NCBI GenBank assembly: GCA_024803745.1
Contig: JANJXV010001744.1
Span: 17,034 to 81,033, forward strand
DNA: 64,000 nucleotides
Direction: 5' to 3'
Origin: Megascapheus bottae
Taxonomy: Eukaryota; Chordata; Mammalia; Rodentia; Geomyidae
The notes below the pieces were generated by a model. The model was given only the letters and a program-made list of their open reading frames with translations. It did not search any database and had not been told where the DNA came from. How positions within the stretch are numbered: the stretch's first letter is position 1; every line of letters begins with the position of its first letter. Below are positions 15,001-30,431 of the stretch, piece by piece. Both the position numbers and the translations under genes were made by a program.

Positions 15001-18000
15001 ACTTCACACACCTCCATTCTATGACTTCACACACCTCCATTCTATGCCTTTACACACCTCCATTCTGTGACTTCACACACCTCCATTCTATGACATCACA
15101 CACCTCCATTCTGTGACTTCACACACCTCCATTCTATGACTTCACATACCTCCATTCTATGACTTCAGAAACCTACATTGTGACTTCACACACGTCCATT
15201 CTATGAGTTCACACACCTGCATTGTGACTTCACCCAACTCCATTCTCTGACTTCACACACCTCCATTCTGACTTCACACACCTCCATTCTGACTTCACAC
15301 ACCTCAATTCTGTGACTTCACACACCTCCATTCTATGATTTCACACACATCCATTCTATGACTTCACAGACCTCCATTCTCTGACTTCACACACCTCCTT
15401 TCTGAGTTCACACACATCCATTCTGTGACTTCACACACCTCCATTGTGACTTCATTCACCTCCATTCTATGAGTTCACACACCGCCATTCTGACTTCACA
15501 CACTTCCATTCTATGACTTCACACAGCTCCATTCTGAGTTCACATACCTCCATTCTATGACTTCGCACACCTCTATTTTGACTTCACACATCTGCATTCT
15601 GTGACTTCACTCACCTCCATTCTATGACTTCACACACCTCCATTCTATGACTTCACACACCTCCATTCTATGCCTTTCCACACCTCCATTCTGTGACTTC
15701 ACACAACTCCATTCTATGACATCACACACCTCCATTCTGTGACTTCACACACCTCCATTCTATGACTTCACACACCTCCATTCTATGACTTCAGATACCT
15801 ACATTGTGACTTCACACACCTCCATTCTATTAGTTTACACACCTGCATTGTGACTTCACCCACCTCCATTCTCTGACTTCACACACCTCCATTCTGACTT
15901 CACACACCTCCATTCTGACTTCACACACCTCAATTCTGTGAATTCACATACCTCCATTCTATGATTTCACACACCTCCATTCTATGACTTCACAGACCTC
16001 CATTCTATGACTTCACACACCCCCTTTCTGAATTCACACACATCCATTCTGTGACTTCACACACCTCCATTGTGACTTCATACGCCTCCATTCTATGAGT
16101 TCACACACCTCCATTCTGACTTCACACACTTCCATTCTATGAGTACACACACCTCCATTCTGACTCCAGACACCTCCATTCTATGACTTCACACACCTCT
16201 ATTCTGACTTCACACAACTGCATTCTGTGACTTCACACACCTCCATTCTATGACTTCACACGCCTCCATTCTTTGACTTCACACACCTCCACTCTGTGAC
16301 TTTACACACCTCCATTCTGTGACTTCACACACCTCCATTCTGTGATTTCACACACAATCCATTCTATGACTTCACAAACCTCCATTCTTTGATTTCACAC
16401 ACCTCCATTCTATGACTTCGCACACCTCCATTGTGACTTCATACAACTCCATTCTGTGAATTCACACACCTCCTTGCTGTGACTTCACACACCTCCACAC
16501 TATGACTTCCTCACACCTTCAATCTATGACTTCACAACCTCCATTCTATGACTTCACACACTTCCAATCTATGACTTCAAAAACCTCCATTCTATGACAT
16601 CACACACGTGCAATCTGACTTCACACACCTCCATTCTCTGACTTCACACACCTCCATTCTCTGACTTCACACACCTCCATTCTGTAACTTCACACGCTTC
16701 CAATGTTTGACGTCACAAACCTCCATTCCATGACTTCATACACCTCCATTCTATGACTTCACACACATCCATTCTTTGACCTCACACACCTCCATTTTGA
16801 CTTCACACACCTCCATTCTGTGACTTCACACACCTGCATTTGTGACTTCACACACCACAATTTTGACTTCACACACGTCCATTCTTTGACTTCACACACC
16901 TCCATTTTGACTTCACACACTTCCATTCTGAGACTTCACACACCTCCATTCTGTGACTTCACACACCTACATTGTTTGACTTCACACACCTCCGTTTTGA
17001 CTTCACACACCTCCATCCTATGACTTCTCACGCCTTCATTCTTACTTCAGAAACATCCATTCTATGACTTCACAAACCTCCCTTCTGTGAATTCACACAC
17101 CTCCATTCTGGGTTCACACACCTCCATACTGTCACTTCACACACCTCCATTCTATGACTTCACACACCTCCATCTGTGACTTCACACACCTCCATTCTAT
17201 GACTTCACACTCCTCCATTCTATGAGTTCACACACCTCCATTCTATGACTTCACACACCTCCATTCTGACTTCACACACTTCCACTTTGACTTCAAAGAC
17301 CTCATTTCTATGAATTCACACACCTCCATTCTTTGACTTCACACACCTCCATTCTGTGACTTCCCACACCTCCATTCTGAGAATTCACACACCTCCACTC
17401 TGTGACTTTACACACCTCCACTCTGTGACCACACACACCTCCATTTTGTGATTTCACACACCTCCATTCTATGACTTCACACACCTCCATTCTATGACTT
17501 CACACATCTCCATTCTATGAATTCACACAACTCCATTGTGACTTCACACAACTGTATTCTGTGACTTCACACACATGCCTTCTCTGACTTCACACACCTC
17601 CATTCTATGACTTCACACCTCCATTCTATGACTTCACATCTCCATTCTATGACTTCACAAACCAACATTTATGACGTCACACACCTCCATTCTGTGACTT
17701 CACACACCTCCATTCTGAGTTCACACACCTCCATTCTGTGACTTCACACACCTCCAATATATGACTTCACACACCTCCATTCTGTGACTTCGCACACCTA
17801 CATTGTGATTTCACACACACCTCCATTCTATGACTTCACACACCTCCAATATATGACTTCACACACCTCCATTTTGTGACTTCACACACCTCCATTCTAT
17901 GACTTCACACACCTGCATTGGGACTTCACACACCTCCATTCTCTGACTTCACACACCTCCATTCTGAATTCACACATCTCCATTCTGACTTCACACACCT

Positions 18001-20060
18001 CAATTCTGTGACTTCACACACCTCCATTCTATGAATTCACATACCTCATTTCTGAGTTGACACACCTCCATTCTGTGACTTCACATACCTCCAATCTGAC
18101 TTCACACACCTCCATTCTATGATTTCACACACCTCCATTCTGTGACTTCAAAAACCACCATTCTATGACTTCACACATCTCCATTGTGACTTCACACACC
18201 TCCATTCTATGAGTTCACACAGCTCCATTCTGACTTCACACACCTCCATTCTATGACTTCGTACACCTCTATTCTGACTTCACACCCCTCCATTCTGTGA
18301 CTTCATATACCTCCATTCTTTGACTTCACACCCCTCCATTCTGCGCCTTCACACACCTCCACTCTGTGACTTTACACACCTCCATTCTGTGACTTCACAC
18401 ACCTCCCTTCTGTGACTTCACACACCTCCATTCTATGACTTCACACACCTCCATTCTAAGTCTTCACACACCTCCATTCTATGACTTCACACACTTCCAT
18501 TGTTTGACATCATACACCTCAATTTTTTGACTTCACACACCTCCGTTCCATGAATTCACACACCTCCATTCTATGAGTTCACACACCTGCATTGTGACTT
18601 CACATACCTCCATTATCTGACTTCACACACCTCCATTCTGACTTCACACACCTCCATTCTGACTTCACACTCCTCAGTTCTGTGATTTCACACACCTCCA
18701 TTCTATGATTTCACACACCTCCATTCTATGACTTCACAGACCTCCATTCTATGACTTTACACACCTCCTTTCTGAGTTCACACACATCCATTCTGTGACT
18801 TCACACACCTCCATTGTGACTTCATACACCTCCATTCTATGAGTTCACACACCTCCATTCTGACTTCACACACTTCAATTCTTTGACTTCACACAGCTCC
18901 ATTCTCACTTCACACTCCTCCATTCTATGACTTCGCACACCTCTGTTCTGACTTCACACAACTGCATTCTGTGACTTCACACACCTCCATTCCATGACTT
19001 CACAAACCTCCATTCTGTGACTTCACACACATCCACTCTGTGACCTTACACACCTCTATGCTGTGACTTCACACACCTCCATTCTGTGATTTCACACACA
19101 ATCCATTCTATGACTTCACAAACCTCCCTTCTGTGAATTCACACATCTCCATTCTGGGTTCACACATCTCCATTCTGTGACTTCACACACCTCCATTCTG
19201 TGACTTCACACCCTCCATTCTATGACTACACACACTTCCATCTGTGACTTCACACACCTCCATTCTATGACTTCACACTCCCCCATTCTGACTTCACATA
19301 CTTCAATTTTGCCTTCAAACACCTCATTTCTGTTACTTCACACACCTCCATTCTATGATTTCACACACCTCCATTCTATCACTTCACACACCTCCATTCT
19401 ATGACTTCACAAACCTCCTTTCTGAGTTGACACACTTCCATTCTGTGACTTCACACACCTCCAATCTGACCTCACACACCTCCATTCTATGACTTCACAC
19501 ACCTCCATTCTCTGACTTCAAAATGCAACATTCTATGACTTCAAACACCTCCATTCTATGACTTCACACACCTCCATTCTGAGACTTCCCACACCTCCAT
19601 TCTGTGACTTTACACACCTCCACTCTGTGACTACATACACTTCCATTCTGTGACTTCACACACCTCCATTCTATGATTTCACACACCTCCATTCTATGAC
19701 TTCTCAGACCTCCATTCTATGACTTTACACACCTCCTTTCTGACTTCACACACCTGCATTCTGTGACTTCACACACCTCCATTCTATGACTTCACACACC
19801 TGCATTGTGACTTCATACAACTCCATTCTGTGAATTCACACACCTCCTTTCTGTGACTTCACACACCTACATACTATGACTTCCACACAACTTCAATCTA
19901 TAACTTCACAACCTCCATTCTATGACTTCACAAACTTCCAATCTATGACTTCTCAAACCTCCATTCTATGACTTCACAAACCTGCAATCTGACGTCACAC
20001 ACCTCCATTCTCTGACTTCACACACCTCCATTCTGTGACTTCACACACCTCCATTCTATG

Positions 20061-20500
20061 ACTTCACACATCCATTCTTTGACCTCACACACCTCCATTT
20101 TGACTTCACACACCTCCATTCTGTGACTTCACACACCTGCATTTTTGACTTCACACACCACAATTTTGACTTCACACACGTCCATTCTTTGACTTCACAC
20201 ACCTCCATTTTGACTTCACACGCTTCCAATGTTTGACATCACAAACCTCCATTCCATGACTTCATACACCTCCATTCTATGACATCACACATCCATTCTT
20301 TGACCTCACACACCTCCATTTTGACTTCACACACCTCCATTCTGTGACTTCACACACCTGCATTTTTGACTTCACACACCACAATTTTGACTTCACACAC
20401 GTCCATTCTTTGACTTCACACACCTCCCTTTTGACTTCACACACTTCCATTCTGTGACTTCACACACCTCCATTCTGTGACTTCACATACCTATATTGTT
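20061..20500. repeat. 221-bp tandem duplication
   Basis: The run TCCATTCTTTGACCTCACAC at 20,071 recurs at 20,292 (offset 221). The following monomers, ACCTGCATTTTTGAC, ACCACAATTTTGAC and ACACGTCCATTCTTTG, come in the same order in both. About ten monomers are therefore duplicated. Only one copy of this set is present at the homologous positions near 361 and 4,261. Confidence 0.8.
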
Positions 20501-20940
20501 TGACTTCACACACCTCCATTTTGTCTTCACACACCTCCATTCTATGACTTCACACACCTTCATTCTTACTTCAGAAACATCCATTCTATGACTTCACAAA
20601 CCTCCCTTCTGTGAATTCACACACCTCCATTCTGGGTTCACACACCTCCATTCTGTGACTTCACACACCTCCATTCTATGACTTCACACACCTCCATTCT
20701 GACTTCACACACTTCCATTTTGACTTCAAAGACCTAATTTCTGTGACTTGACACACCTCCATTCTATGATTTCACCCACCTCCATTCTATGACTTCACAC
20801 ACCTCCATTCTATGACTTCACACACCTCCTTTCTGAGTTGACACACTTCCATTCTGTGACTTCACACACCTCCAATCTGACCTCACACACCTCCATTCTA
20901 TGACTTCACACACCTCCATTCTTTGACTTCACACACCTCC

Positions 20941-22800
20941 ATTCTATGAATTCACACACCTCCATTCCTTGACTACACACACCTCCATTCTGTGACTTCC
21001 CACACCTCCATTCTGAGAATTCACACACCTCCACTCTGTGACTTTACACAGCTCCACTCTGTGACTACACACACCTCCATTTTGTGATTTCACACACCTC
21101 CATTCTATGAATTCACACACCTCCATTGTGACTTCACACAACTCTATTCTATGACTTCACACACCTGCCTTCTGTGACTTCACACACCTCCATTCTATGA
21201 CTTCACACCTCCATTCTATGACTTCACATCTCCATTCTATGACTTCACACATCAACATTTATGACGTCACACACATCCATTCTGTGACTTCACACACCTC
21301 CATTCTGACATCACACACCTACATTCTATGACTTCACACACCTCCATTCTTTGACTTCACACACCTCCATTCTATGAGTTCACACACCTCCATTGTGACT
21401 TCACACAACTCTATTCTGTGACTTCACACACCTGCCTTCTGTGACTTCACACACCTTGATTCTCTGACTTCACACACCTCCATTCTACGATTTCACACAC
21501 CTCCATTCTGTGACTTCACACATCTCCATTCTATGATTTCACACACCTCCATTCTGTGACTTCACACACCTCCATTCTGAGTTCACACGCCTCCATTCTG
21601 TGACTTCACACACCTCCAATATATGACTTCACCCACCTCCATTTTGTGACTTTGCACACCTCCATTCTATGACTTCACACACCTCCATTCTATGACTTCA
21701 CACACGTACATTGTGAATTCACACACCTCCATTTTGTGACTTCACACTCCTCCAATATATGACTTCACACACCTCCATTTTGTGACTTCACAGACCTCCA
21801 TTCTATGACTTCACACACTTCCATTCTATGACTACACACACCTCCATTCTTTGACTTCACACACCTCCATTCTATGAATTCACACACCTCCATACTTTGA
21901 ATACACACACCTCCATTCTGTGACTTCCCACACCTCCATTCTGAGAATTCACACACCTCCACTCTGTGACTTTACACAGCTCCACTCTGTGACTACACAC
22001 ACCTCCATTTTGTGATTTCACACACCTCCATTTATGACTTCACACACCTCCATTCTTTGACTTCACACATCTCCATTCTATGAATTCACACACCTCCATT
22101 GTGACTTCACACAACTCTATTCTGTGACTTCACACACCTGCCTTCTGTGACTTCACACACCTCCATTCTATGACTTCACACCTCCATTCTATGACTTCAC
22201 ATCTCCATTCCATGACTTCACACATCAACATTTATGACGTCACACATCTCCATTCTGTGACTTCACACACCTCCATTCTGACATCACACACCTACATTCT
22301 ATGACTTCACACACTTCCATTCTATGACTTCACACACCTCCATTCTGTGACTTCACTCACCTCCATTGTGAGATCACACACATCCATTCTGTGACTTCAC
22401 ACACCTTGATTCTCTGACTTCACACACCTCCATTCTACAATTTCACACACCTCCATTCTGTGACTTCACACATCTCCATTCTATGATTTCACACACCTCC
22501 ATTCTGTGACTTCACACACCTCCATTCTGAGTTCACACCCCTACATTCTGTGACTTCACACACCTCCAATATATGACTTCACACACCTCCATTTTGTGAC
22601 TTTGCACACCTCCATTCTATGACTTCACACACCTCCATTCTATGACTTCACACACGTACATTGTGAATTCACACACACCTCCATTCTGTGACTTCACACA
22701 CCTCCAATATATGACTTCACACACCTCCATTTTGTGACTTCACAGACCTCCATTCTATGATTTCACACACTTCCATTCTATGACTTCACACACCTGCATT
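20941..22800. repeat. ~0.95-0.97 kb tandem duplication in HOR-A copy 3
   Basis: Marker monomers repeat with an offset of 949-973 bp: CATCAACATTTATGACGTCA, with TGACGTCA at 21,262 and 22,235; ACACCTTGATTCTCTGAC at about 21,451 and 22,401; and the CAATATATG monomer near 21,617 and 22,566. A further partial block at about 21,860-22,020 repeats the set GAATTCACACACC, CTTCCCACACC and GAGAATTCAC also seen at 20,945. The copies differ by small gains and losses of whole monomers. Confidence 0.78.
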
Positions 22801-22950
22801 GTGATTTCACACACCTCCATTCTCTGACTTCACACACCTCCATTCTGAATTCACACATCTCCATTCAGACTTCACACACCTCAATTCTGTGACTTCACAC
22901 ACCTCCATTCTATGAATTCACATACCTCATTTCTGAGTTGACTCACCTCC

Positions 22951-23670
22951 ATTCTGTGACTTCACATACCTCCAATCTGACTTCACACACCTCCATGCTA
23001 TGACTTCACACACCTCCATTCTGTGACTTCAAAAACCACCATTCTATGACTTCACACATCTCCATTGTGACTTCACACACCTCCATTCTATGAGTTCACA
23101 CAGCTCCACTCTGACTTCACACACCTCCATTATATGACTTCTTACACCTCTATTCTGACTTCATACCCCTCCATTCTGTGACTTCACATACCTCCATTCT
23201 TTGACTTCACACCCCTCCATTCTGTGACTTCACATATCTCCATTCTTTGACTTCACTCCCCTCCATTCTGTGCCTTCACACACCTCCACTCTGTGACTTT
23301 ACATACCTCCATTCTGTGACTTCACATACCTCCAATCTGACTTTACACACCTCCATGCTATGACTTCACACACCTCCATTCTGTGACTTCAAAAACCACC
23401 ATTCTATGACTTCACACATCTCCATTGTGACTTCACACACCTCCATTCTATGAGTTCACACAGCTCCATTCTGACTTCACACACCTCCATTCTATGACTG
23501 CGTACACCTCTATTCTGACTTCACACCCCTCCATTCTGTGACTTCACATACCTCCATTCTTTGACTTCACACCCCTCCATTCTGTGACTTCACATACCTC
23601 CATTCTTTGACTTCACTCCCCTCCATTCTGTGCCTTCACACACCTCCATTCTGTGACTTTACATACCTCC
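22951..23670. repeat. Perfectly spaced 360-bp tandem duplication
   Basis: The sequence from about 22,951 to 23,310 is repeated at 23,311-23,670 with a constant offset of 360. Shared private markers include CTCCATGCTATGACTTC (22,991/23,351), an AAAAACCACC monomer (23,033/23,393) and CTTCACTCCCCTCC. Differences are few point changes, for example TATATGACTTCTTAC against TCTATGACTGCGTAC. The offset resembles the ~358-360 bp spacing of similar AAAACCAC monomers near 861 and 1,221, so about 360 bp may be an older sub-unit of HOR-A. Confidence 0.85.
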
Positions 23671-25066
23671 ATTCTGTGACTTCACACACCTCCCTTCTGT
23701 GACTTCACACACCTCCATTCTATGACTTCACACACTTCCATTCTAAGTCTTCACACATCTCCATTCTGACTTCACACACCTCCATTCTGACTTCACACAC
23801 CTCCATTCTGACTTCACACACCTCAATCTGTGAGTTCACACACTTCCATTCTGTGTCTTCACACACCTCCATTCTGTGACTTCACACACCTCGTTATATG
23901 ACTTCAGACACCTCCATTCTTTGACATCACACACCTCAAATCTGAGTTCACACCCCTCCATAGTGTGACTTCACTCACCTCCATTCTATGACTTCACACA
24001 CCTCCATTCTATGACTTCACACACCTCCATTCTATGCCTTTACACACCTCCATTCTGTGACTTCACACACCTCCATTCTATGACTTCCTACACCTCCATT
24101 CTAAGACTTCACACACCTCCATTCTATGACTTCAGTAACCTACATTGTGACTTCACCCACTGACATTCTATGAGTTCACACACCTGCATTGTGACTTCAC
24201 CCACCTCCATTCTCTGACTTCACACACCTCCATTCTGACTTCACACACCTCCATTCTGACTTCACACACCTCAATTCTGTGACTTCACATACCACCATTC
24301 TATGATTTCACACACCTCCATTCTATGACTTCACAAACCTCCATTCTCTGACTTCACACACCTCCTTTCTGAGTTCACACACATCCATTCTGTGACTTCA
24401 CACACCTCCATTGTAACTTCATACACCTCCATTCTATGAGTTCACACAACCCCATTCTGACTTCACACACTTCCATTCTATGACTTCACACAGCTCCATT
24501 CTGACTTCACACACCTCCATTCTATGACTTCGCACACCTCTATTTTGACTTCACACAACTGCATTCTGTGACTTCACACACCTCAATTCTATGACTTCAC
24601 ACACCTCCATTCTATGACTTCACACACCTCCATTCTATGCCTTTACACACCTCCATTCTGTGACTTCACACACCTCCATTCTATGACATCACACACCTCC
24701 ATTCTGCGACTTCACAAACCTCCATTTTATGACTTCACACACCTCCTTTCTATGACTTGAGAAACCTACATTGTGACTTCACACACCTCCATTCTATGAG
24801 TTCACACACCTGCATTGTGACTTCACCCACCTCCATTCTCTGACTTCACACACCTCCATTCTGACTTCACACAACCCCATTCTGACTTCACACACTTCCA
24901 TTCTATGACTTCACACAGCTCCATTCTGACTTCACACACCTCCATTCTATGACTTCGCACACCTCTATTCTGACTTCACACAACTGCATTCTGTGACTTC
25001 ACACACCTCCATTCTATGATTTCACACGCCTCCATTCTGTGACTTCACACACCTACACTCTGTGAC

Positions 25067-28000
25067 TTTACACACCTCCATTGTGACTTCACACACCTCC
25101 ATTCTGTGAATTCACACACCTCCTTTGTGTGACTTCACACACCTCCATACTATGACTTTCACACACCTTCAATCTATGACTCACCACCTCCATTCTATGA
25201 CTTCATAGACTTCCAATCTATGACTTCACAAACCTCCATTCTATGACTTCACACACCTGCAATCTGACTTCACACACCTCCATTCTCTGACTTCACACAC
25301 CTCCATTCTCTGACTTCACACACCTCCATTCTGTATCTTTACACGCTTCCAATGTTTGACGTCACAAACCTCCATTCCATGACTTCATACACCTCCATTC
25401 TATGACTTCACACACATCCATTCTTTGACCTCACACACCTCCATTTTGACTTCACACACCTCCATTCTGTGACTTCACACACCTGCATTTGTGACTTCAC
25501 ACACCACAATTTTGACTTCACACACGTCCATTCTTTGACTTCACACACCTCCATTTTGACTTCACACACCTCCATTTTGTGATCACACACCTCCATTGTA
25601 TGACTTCACACACCTCCATTCTATGACTTCACACACCTACATTGTGACTTCACACACCTACGTTCTATCAGTTCACACACCTGCATTGAGACTTCACACA
25701 CCTCCATTCTATGACTTCACACACCTCCATTCTGAATTCACACACCTCCATTCTGACTTCACACACCTCAATTCTATGATTTCCCACACCTACATTCTTT
25801 GACTTCACACACTTCACATACCTCCTTTCTGAGTTGACACACCTCCATTCTGTGACTTCACATACCTCCAATCTGACTTCACACACCTCCATTCTATGAC
25901 TTCACACACCTCCATTCTGTGACTTCGAAAACCACCATTCTATGACTTCAAACATCTCCATTGTGACTTCACACACCTCCATTCTATGAGTTCACATAGC
26001 TCCATTCTGACTTCACACACCTCCATTCTATGACTTCGCACACCTCTATTCTGACTTCACACCCCTCCTTTCTGTGATTTCACATACCTCCACTCTTTGA
26101 CTTCACACACCTCCATTCTATGATTTCACAAACCTCCATTCAATGATTTCACACAGCTCCATTCTATGACTTCACACAACTCCTGTCTGAGTTCACACAC
26201 CTCCATTCATTGACTTCACACACCTCCAATCTGACTTCACACACCTCCATTCTATGACTCCACACACCTCCATTCTGTGATTTCAAAAACCACAATTCTA
26301 TGACTTCACACACCTCCATTGTGACTTCACATACCTTCATTCTAAGAGTTCACACACCTCCAATCTGACTTCACACACCTCCATTCTATGAATTCCCACA
26401 GCTCCATTCTGACTTAACACACCTCCATTCTATGACTTCGCATACCTCTATTCTGACTTCATACACCTCCATTCTGTGACTTCACACACCTCCATTCTAT
26501 GACTTCAAACACCTCCATTCTGTGACTTCACACACCTCAACTCTGTCACTTTACACACCTCCATTCTGTGGCTTCTCACACCTCCATTCTGTGATTTTAC
26601 ACACCTCCATTCTATGACTTCACACACCTCCATTCTTTGACTTCACACACCTCCATTCTATGACTTCAACACCACCATTGTGACTTCACACATCGCCGTT
26701 CTGTGACTTCATACACCTCCCTTCTGTGACTTGACACACCTCCATTCTATGACTTCACACACCTCCATTCTATGACTTCACACACCTCCATTATGTAATT
26801 TCACACACTTCCAATGTTTGACTTCACAAACCTCCATTCCATGACTTCATACACCTCCATTCTATGACTTCACATACCTCCATTCTATGACTTCACAAAC
26901 CTCCATTCTATGACTTCACACATCTGCATTCTGACTTCACACACCTCCATTCTATGTCTTCGCACACCTCCCTTCTCTGACTTCACACATCCCCATTCTG
27001 ACTTCACACACCTCCAATCTATGACTTCACACATCTCCCTTCTCTGACTTCACACACCTCCATTCTGTAACTTCACACACTTCCAATGTTTGACTTCATA
27101 AACATCCATTCCATGACTTAATACACATCCATTCTATGACTTCACACAACTCCTTTCTTTGACTTCACAAAATTCCATTTTGATTTCACACACCTCCACT
27201 CTGTGACTTCACACACCTCCATTTGTGACTTCACACCTCACAATTTTGACTTCACACACCTCCATTCTGTGACTCACCCACCTCCATTCTGAGTAAACAC
27301 ACCTCCATTTGTGACTTCACACACCTCCATTCTGACTTCACACACCTCCATTCTATGACTTCACATACTTCCATTCTATGACTTCACACACCTCCATTCT
27401 GTGACTTCACACACTTCCACTCTGAGTTCACACACTTCCATTCTGTGTCTTCACACACCTCCATTCTGTGACTTCACACACCTCGTTATATGACTTCAGA
27501 CACCTCCATTCTGTGACCTCACACACCTCAAATCTGAGTTCACACCCCTCCATAGTGTGACCTCACACACCTCCATTCTGTGACTTCACACACCTCCATT
27601 TTATGACTTCACACACCTCCATTCTATGACTTCACACACCTCCATTCTATGCCTTTACACACCTCCATTCTGTGACTTCACACACCTCCATTCTATGACA
27701 TCACACACCTCCATTCTGTGACTTCACACACCTCCATTCTATGACTTCACATACCTCCATTCTATGACTTCAGAAACCTACATTGTGACTTCACACACGT
27801 CCATTCTATGAGTTCACACACCTGCATTGTGACTTCACCCAACTCCATTCTCTGACTTCACACACCTCCATTCTGACTTCACACACCTCCATTCTGACTT
27901 CACACACCTCAATTCTGTGACTTCACACACCTCCATTCTATGATTTCACACACCTCCATTCTATGACTTCACAGACCTCCATTCTCTGACTTCACACACC

Positions 28001-29980
28001 TCCTTTCTGAGTTCACACACATCCATTCTGTGACTTCACACACCTCCATTGTGACTTCATTCACCTCCATTCTATGAGTTCACACACCGCCATTCTGACT
28101 TCACACACTTCCATTCTATGACTTCACACAGCTCCATTCTGAGTTCACATACCTCTATTCTATGACTTCGCACACCTCTATTTTGACTTCACACATCTGC
28201 ATTCTGTGACTTCACTCACCTCCATTCTATGACTTCACACACCTCCATTCTATGACTTCACACACCTCCATTCTATGCCTTTCCACACCTCCATTCTGTG
28301 ACTTCACACAACTCCATTCTATGACATCACACACCTCCATTCTGTGACTTCACACACCTCCATTCTATGACTTCACACACCTCCATTCTATGACTTCAGA
28401 TACCTACATTGTGACTTCACACACCTCCATTCTATTAGTTCACACACCTGCATTGTGACTTCACCCACCTCCATTCTCTGACTTCACACACCTCCATTCT
28501 GACTTCACACACCTCCATTCTGACTTCACACACCTCAATTCTGTGAATTCACATACCTCCATTCTATGATTTCACACACCTCCATTCTACGACTTCACAG
28601 ACCTCCATTCTATGACTTCACACACCCCCTTTCTGAATTCACACACATCCATTCTGTGACTTCACACACCTCCATTGTGACTTCATACGCCTCCATTCTA
28701 TGAGTTCACACACCTGCATTCTGACTTCACACACTTCCATTCTATGACTTCACACAGCTCCATTCTGACTTCAGACACCTCCATTCTATGACTTCACACA
28801 CCTCTATTCTGACTTCACACAACTGCATTCTGTGACTTCACACACCTCCATTCTATGACTTCACACGCCTCCATTCTTTGACTTCACACACCTCCACTCT
28901 GTGACTTTACACACCTCCATTCTGTGACTTCACACACCTCCATTCTGTGATTTCACACACAATCCATTCTATGACTTCACAAACCTCCATTCTTTGATTT
29001 CACACACCTCCATTCCATGACTTCACACACCTCCATTGTGACTTCATACAACTCCATTCTGTGAATTCACACACCTCCTTGCTGTGACTTCACACACCTC
29101 CATACTATGACTTCCTCACACCTTCAATCTATGACTTCACAACCTCCATTCTATGACTTCACACACTTCCAATCTATGACTTCACAAACCTCCATTCTAT
29201 GACTTCACACACCTGCAATCTGACTTCACACACCTCCATTCTCTGACTTCACACACCTCCATTCTCTGACTTCACACACCTCCATTCTGTAACTTCACAC
29301 GCTTCCAATGTTTGACGTCACAAACCTCCATTCCATGACTTCATACACCTCCATTCTGTGACTTCACACACATCCATTCTTTGACCTCACACACCTCCAT
29401 TTTGACTTCACACACCTCCATTCTGTGACTTCACACACCTGCATTTGTGACTTCACACACCACAATTTTGTCCTCACACACGTCCATTCTTTGACTTCAC
29501 ACACCTCCATTTTGACTTCACACACTTCCATTCTGTGACTTCACACACCTCCATTCTGTGACTTCACACACCTACATTGTTTGACTTCACACACCTCCGT
29601 TTTGACTTCACACACCTCCATTCTATGACTTCTCACGCCTTCATTATTACTTCAGAAACATCCATTCTATGACTTCACAAACCTCCCTTCTGTGAATTCA
29701 CACACCTCCATTCTGGGTTCACACACCTCCATACTGTCACTTCACACACCTCCATTCTATGACTTCACACTCCTCCATTCTATGAGTTCACACACCTCCA
29801 TTCTATGACTTCACACACCTCCATTCTGACTTCACACACTTCCACTTTGACTTCAAAGACCTCATTTCTATGAATTCACACACCTCCATTCTTTGACTTC
29901 ACACACCTCCATTCTGTGACTTCCCACACCTCCATTCTGAGAATTCACACACCTCCACTCTGTGACTTTACACACCTCCA
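25067..29980. repeat. HOR-A copy 4 (truncated at the A/B border)
   Basis: This copy matches copy 1 with a constant offset of 25,066: TTTACACACC at 25,067, TGACGTCA at 25,357, CATCTGCATT at 26,921 and TTTCACACACAATCC at 28,951, against 1, 291, 1,855 and 3,885. Only isolated substitutions were noticed, such as CTTCATAGAC near 25,201 and CTTTACACGC near 25,338. Beyond 3.9 kb it has one extra pair of monomers near 29,161 and lacks another pair near 29,750. It stops matching just after TTTACACACCTCCA at about 29,980, where copy 1 would continue with CTCTGTGACTACAC. Confidence 0.9.
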
Positions 29981-30431
29981 TTCTTTGACTTCACACACCT
30001 CCATTCCATGACTTCACACACCTCCATTGTGACTTCATACACCTCCATTCTATGAGTTCAAACACCTCCATTCTGACTTCACACACTTCCATTCTATGAC
30101 TTCACACAGCTCCATTCTGACTTCACACTCCTCCATTCTAGGACTTCGCACACCTCTATTCTGACTTCACACACCTGCATTCTGTGACTTCACACACCTC
30201 CATTCTATGACTTCACACACCTGCATTGTGACTTCATACAACTCCATTCTGTGAATTCACACACCTCCTTTCTGTGACTTCACACACCTACATACTATGA
30301 CTTCCACACTCCTCCATTGTAGGACTTCGCACACCTCTATTCTGACTTCACACACCTGCATTCTGTGACTTCACACACATCCATTCTATGAGTTCACAAA
30401 CTTCCAATCTATGACTTCTCAAACCTCCATT
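29981..30431. repeat. Mosaic transition between HOR-A and HOR-B
   Basis: About 450 bp, still in monomer register, resembles scattered parts of the long HOR-A section. Monomers like those at about 18,800-18,980 (CTTCACACTCCTCC, ACTTCGCACACCTCT, CACCTGCATTCTGTG) come first. Monomers like those at about 19,790-19,930 follow (TGTGAATTCAC, ACCTACATACTATG, ACTTCTCAAACC). The CACTCCTCCATT...GGACTTCGCAC set is present twice, near 30,126 and 30,307. It looks like a recombination border; no foreign sequence is present. Confidence 0.75.

Larger units (their letters stand above)
12575..25066. repeat. HOR-A copy 3 (long form, 12,492 bp)
   Basis: It starts with the same marker order as copies 1 and 2. The first 5.1 kb follows copy 1 except for a deletion of about 0.09 kb near 13,930, where CTTCGCATACC runs straight into CAACTCTGTCAC, plus the loss of a monomer near 13,040. 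From about 17,700 to 24,790 it carries a section absent from copies 1 and 2. That section has its own nested duplications: 221 bp at about 20,061, 0.95-0.97 kb at 21,262/22,235, and 360 bp at 22,951/23,311. Its last 0.27 kb returns to the common end. If the long form is ancestral, copies 1 and 2 are deletion derivatives; the opposite order is also possible. Confidence 0.88.
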
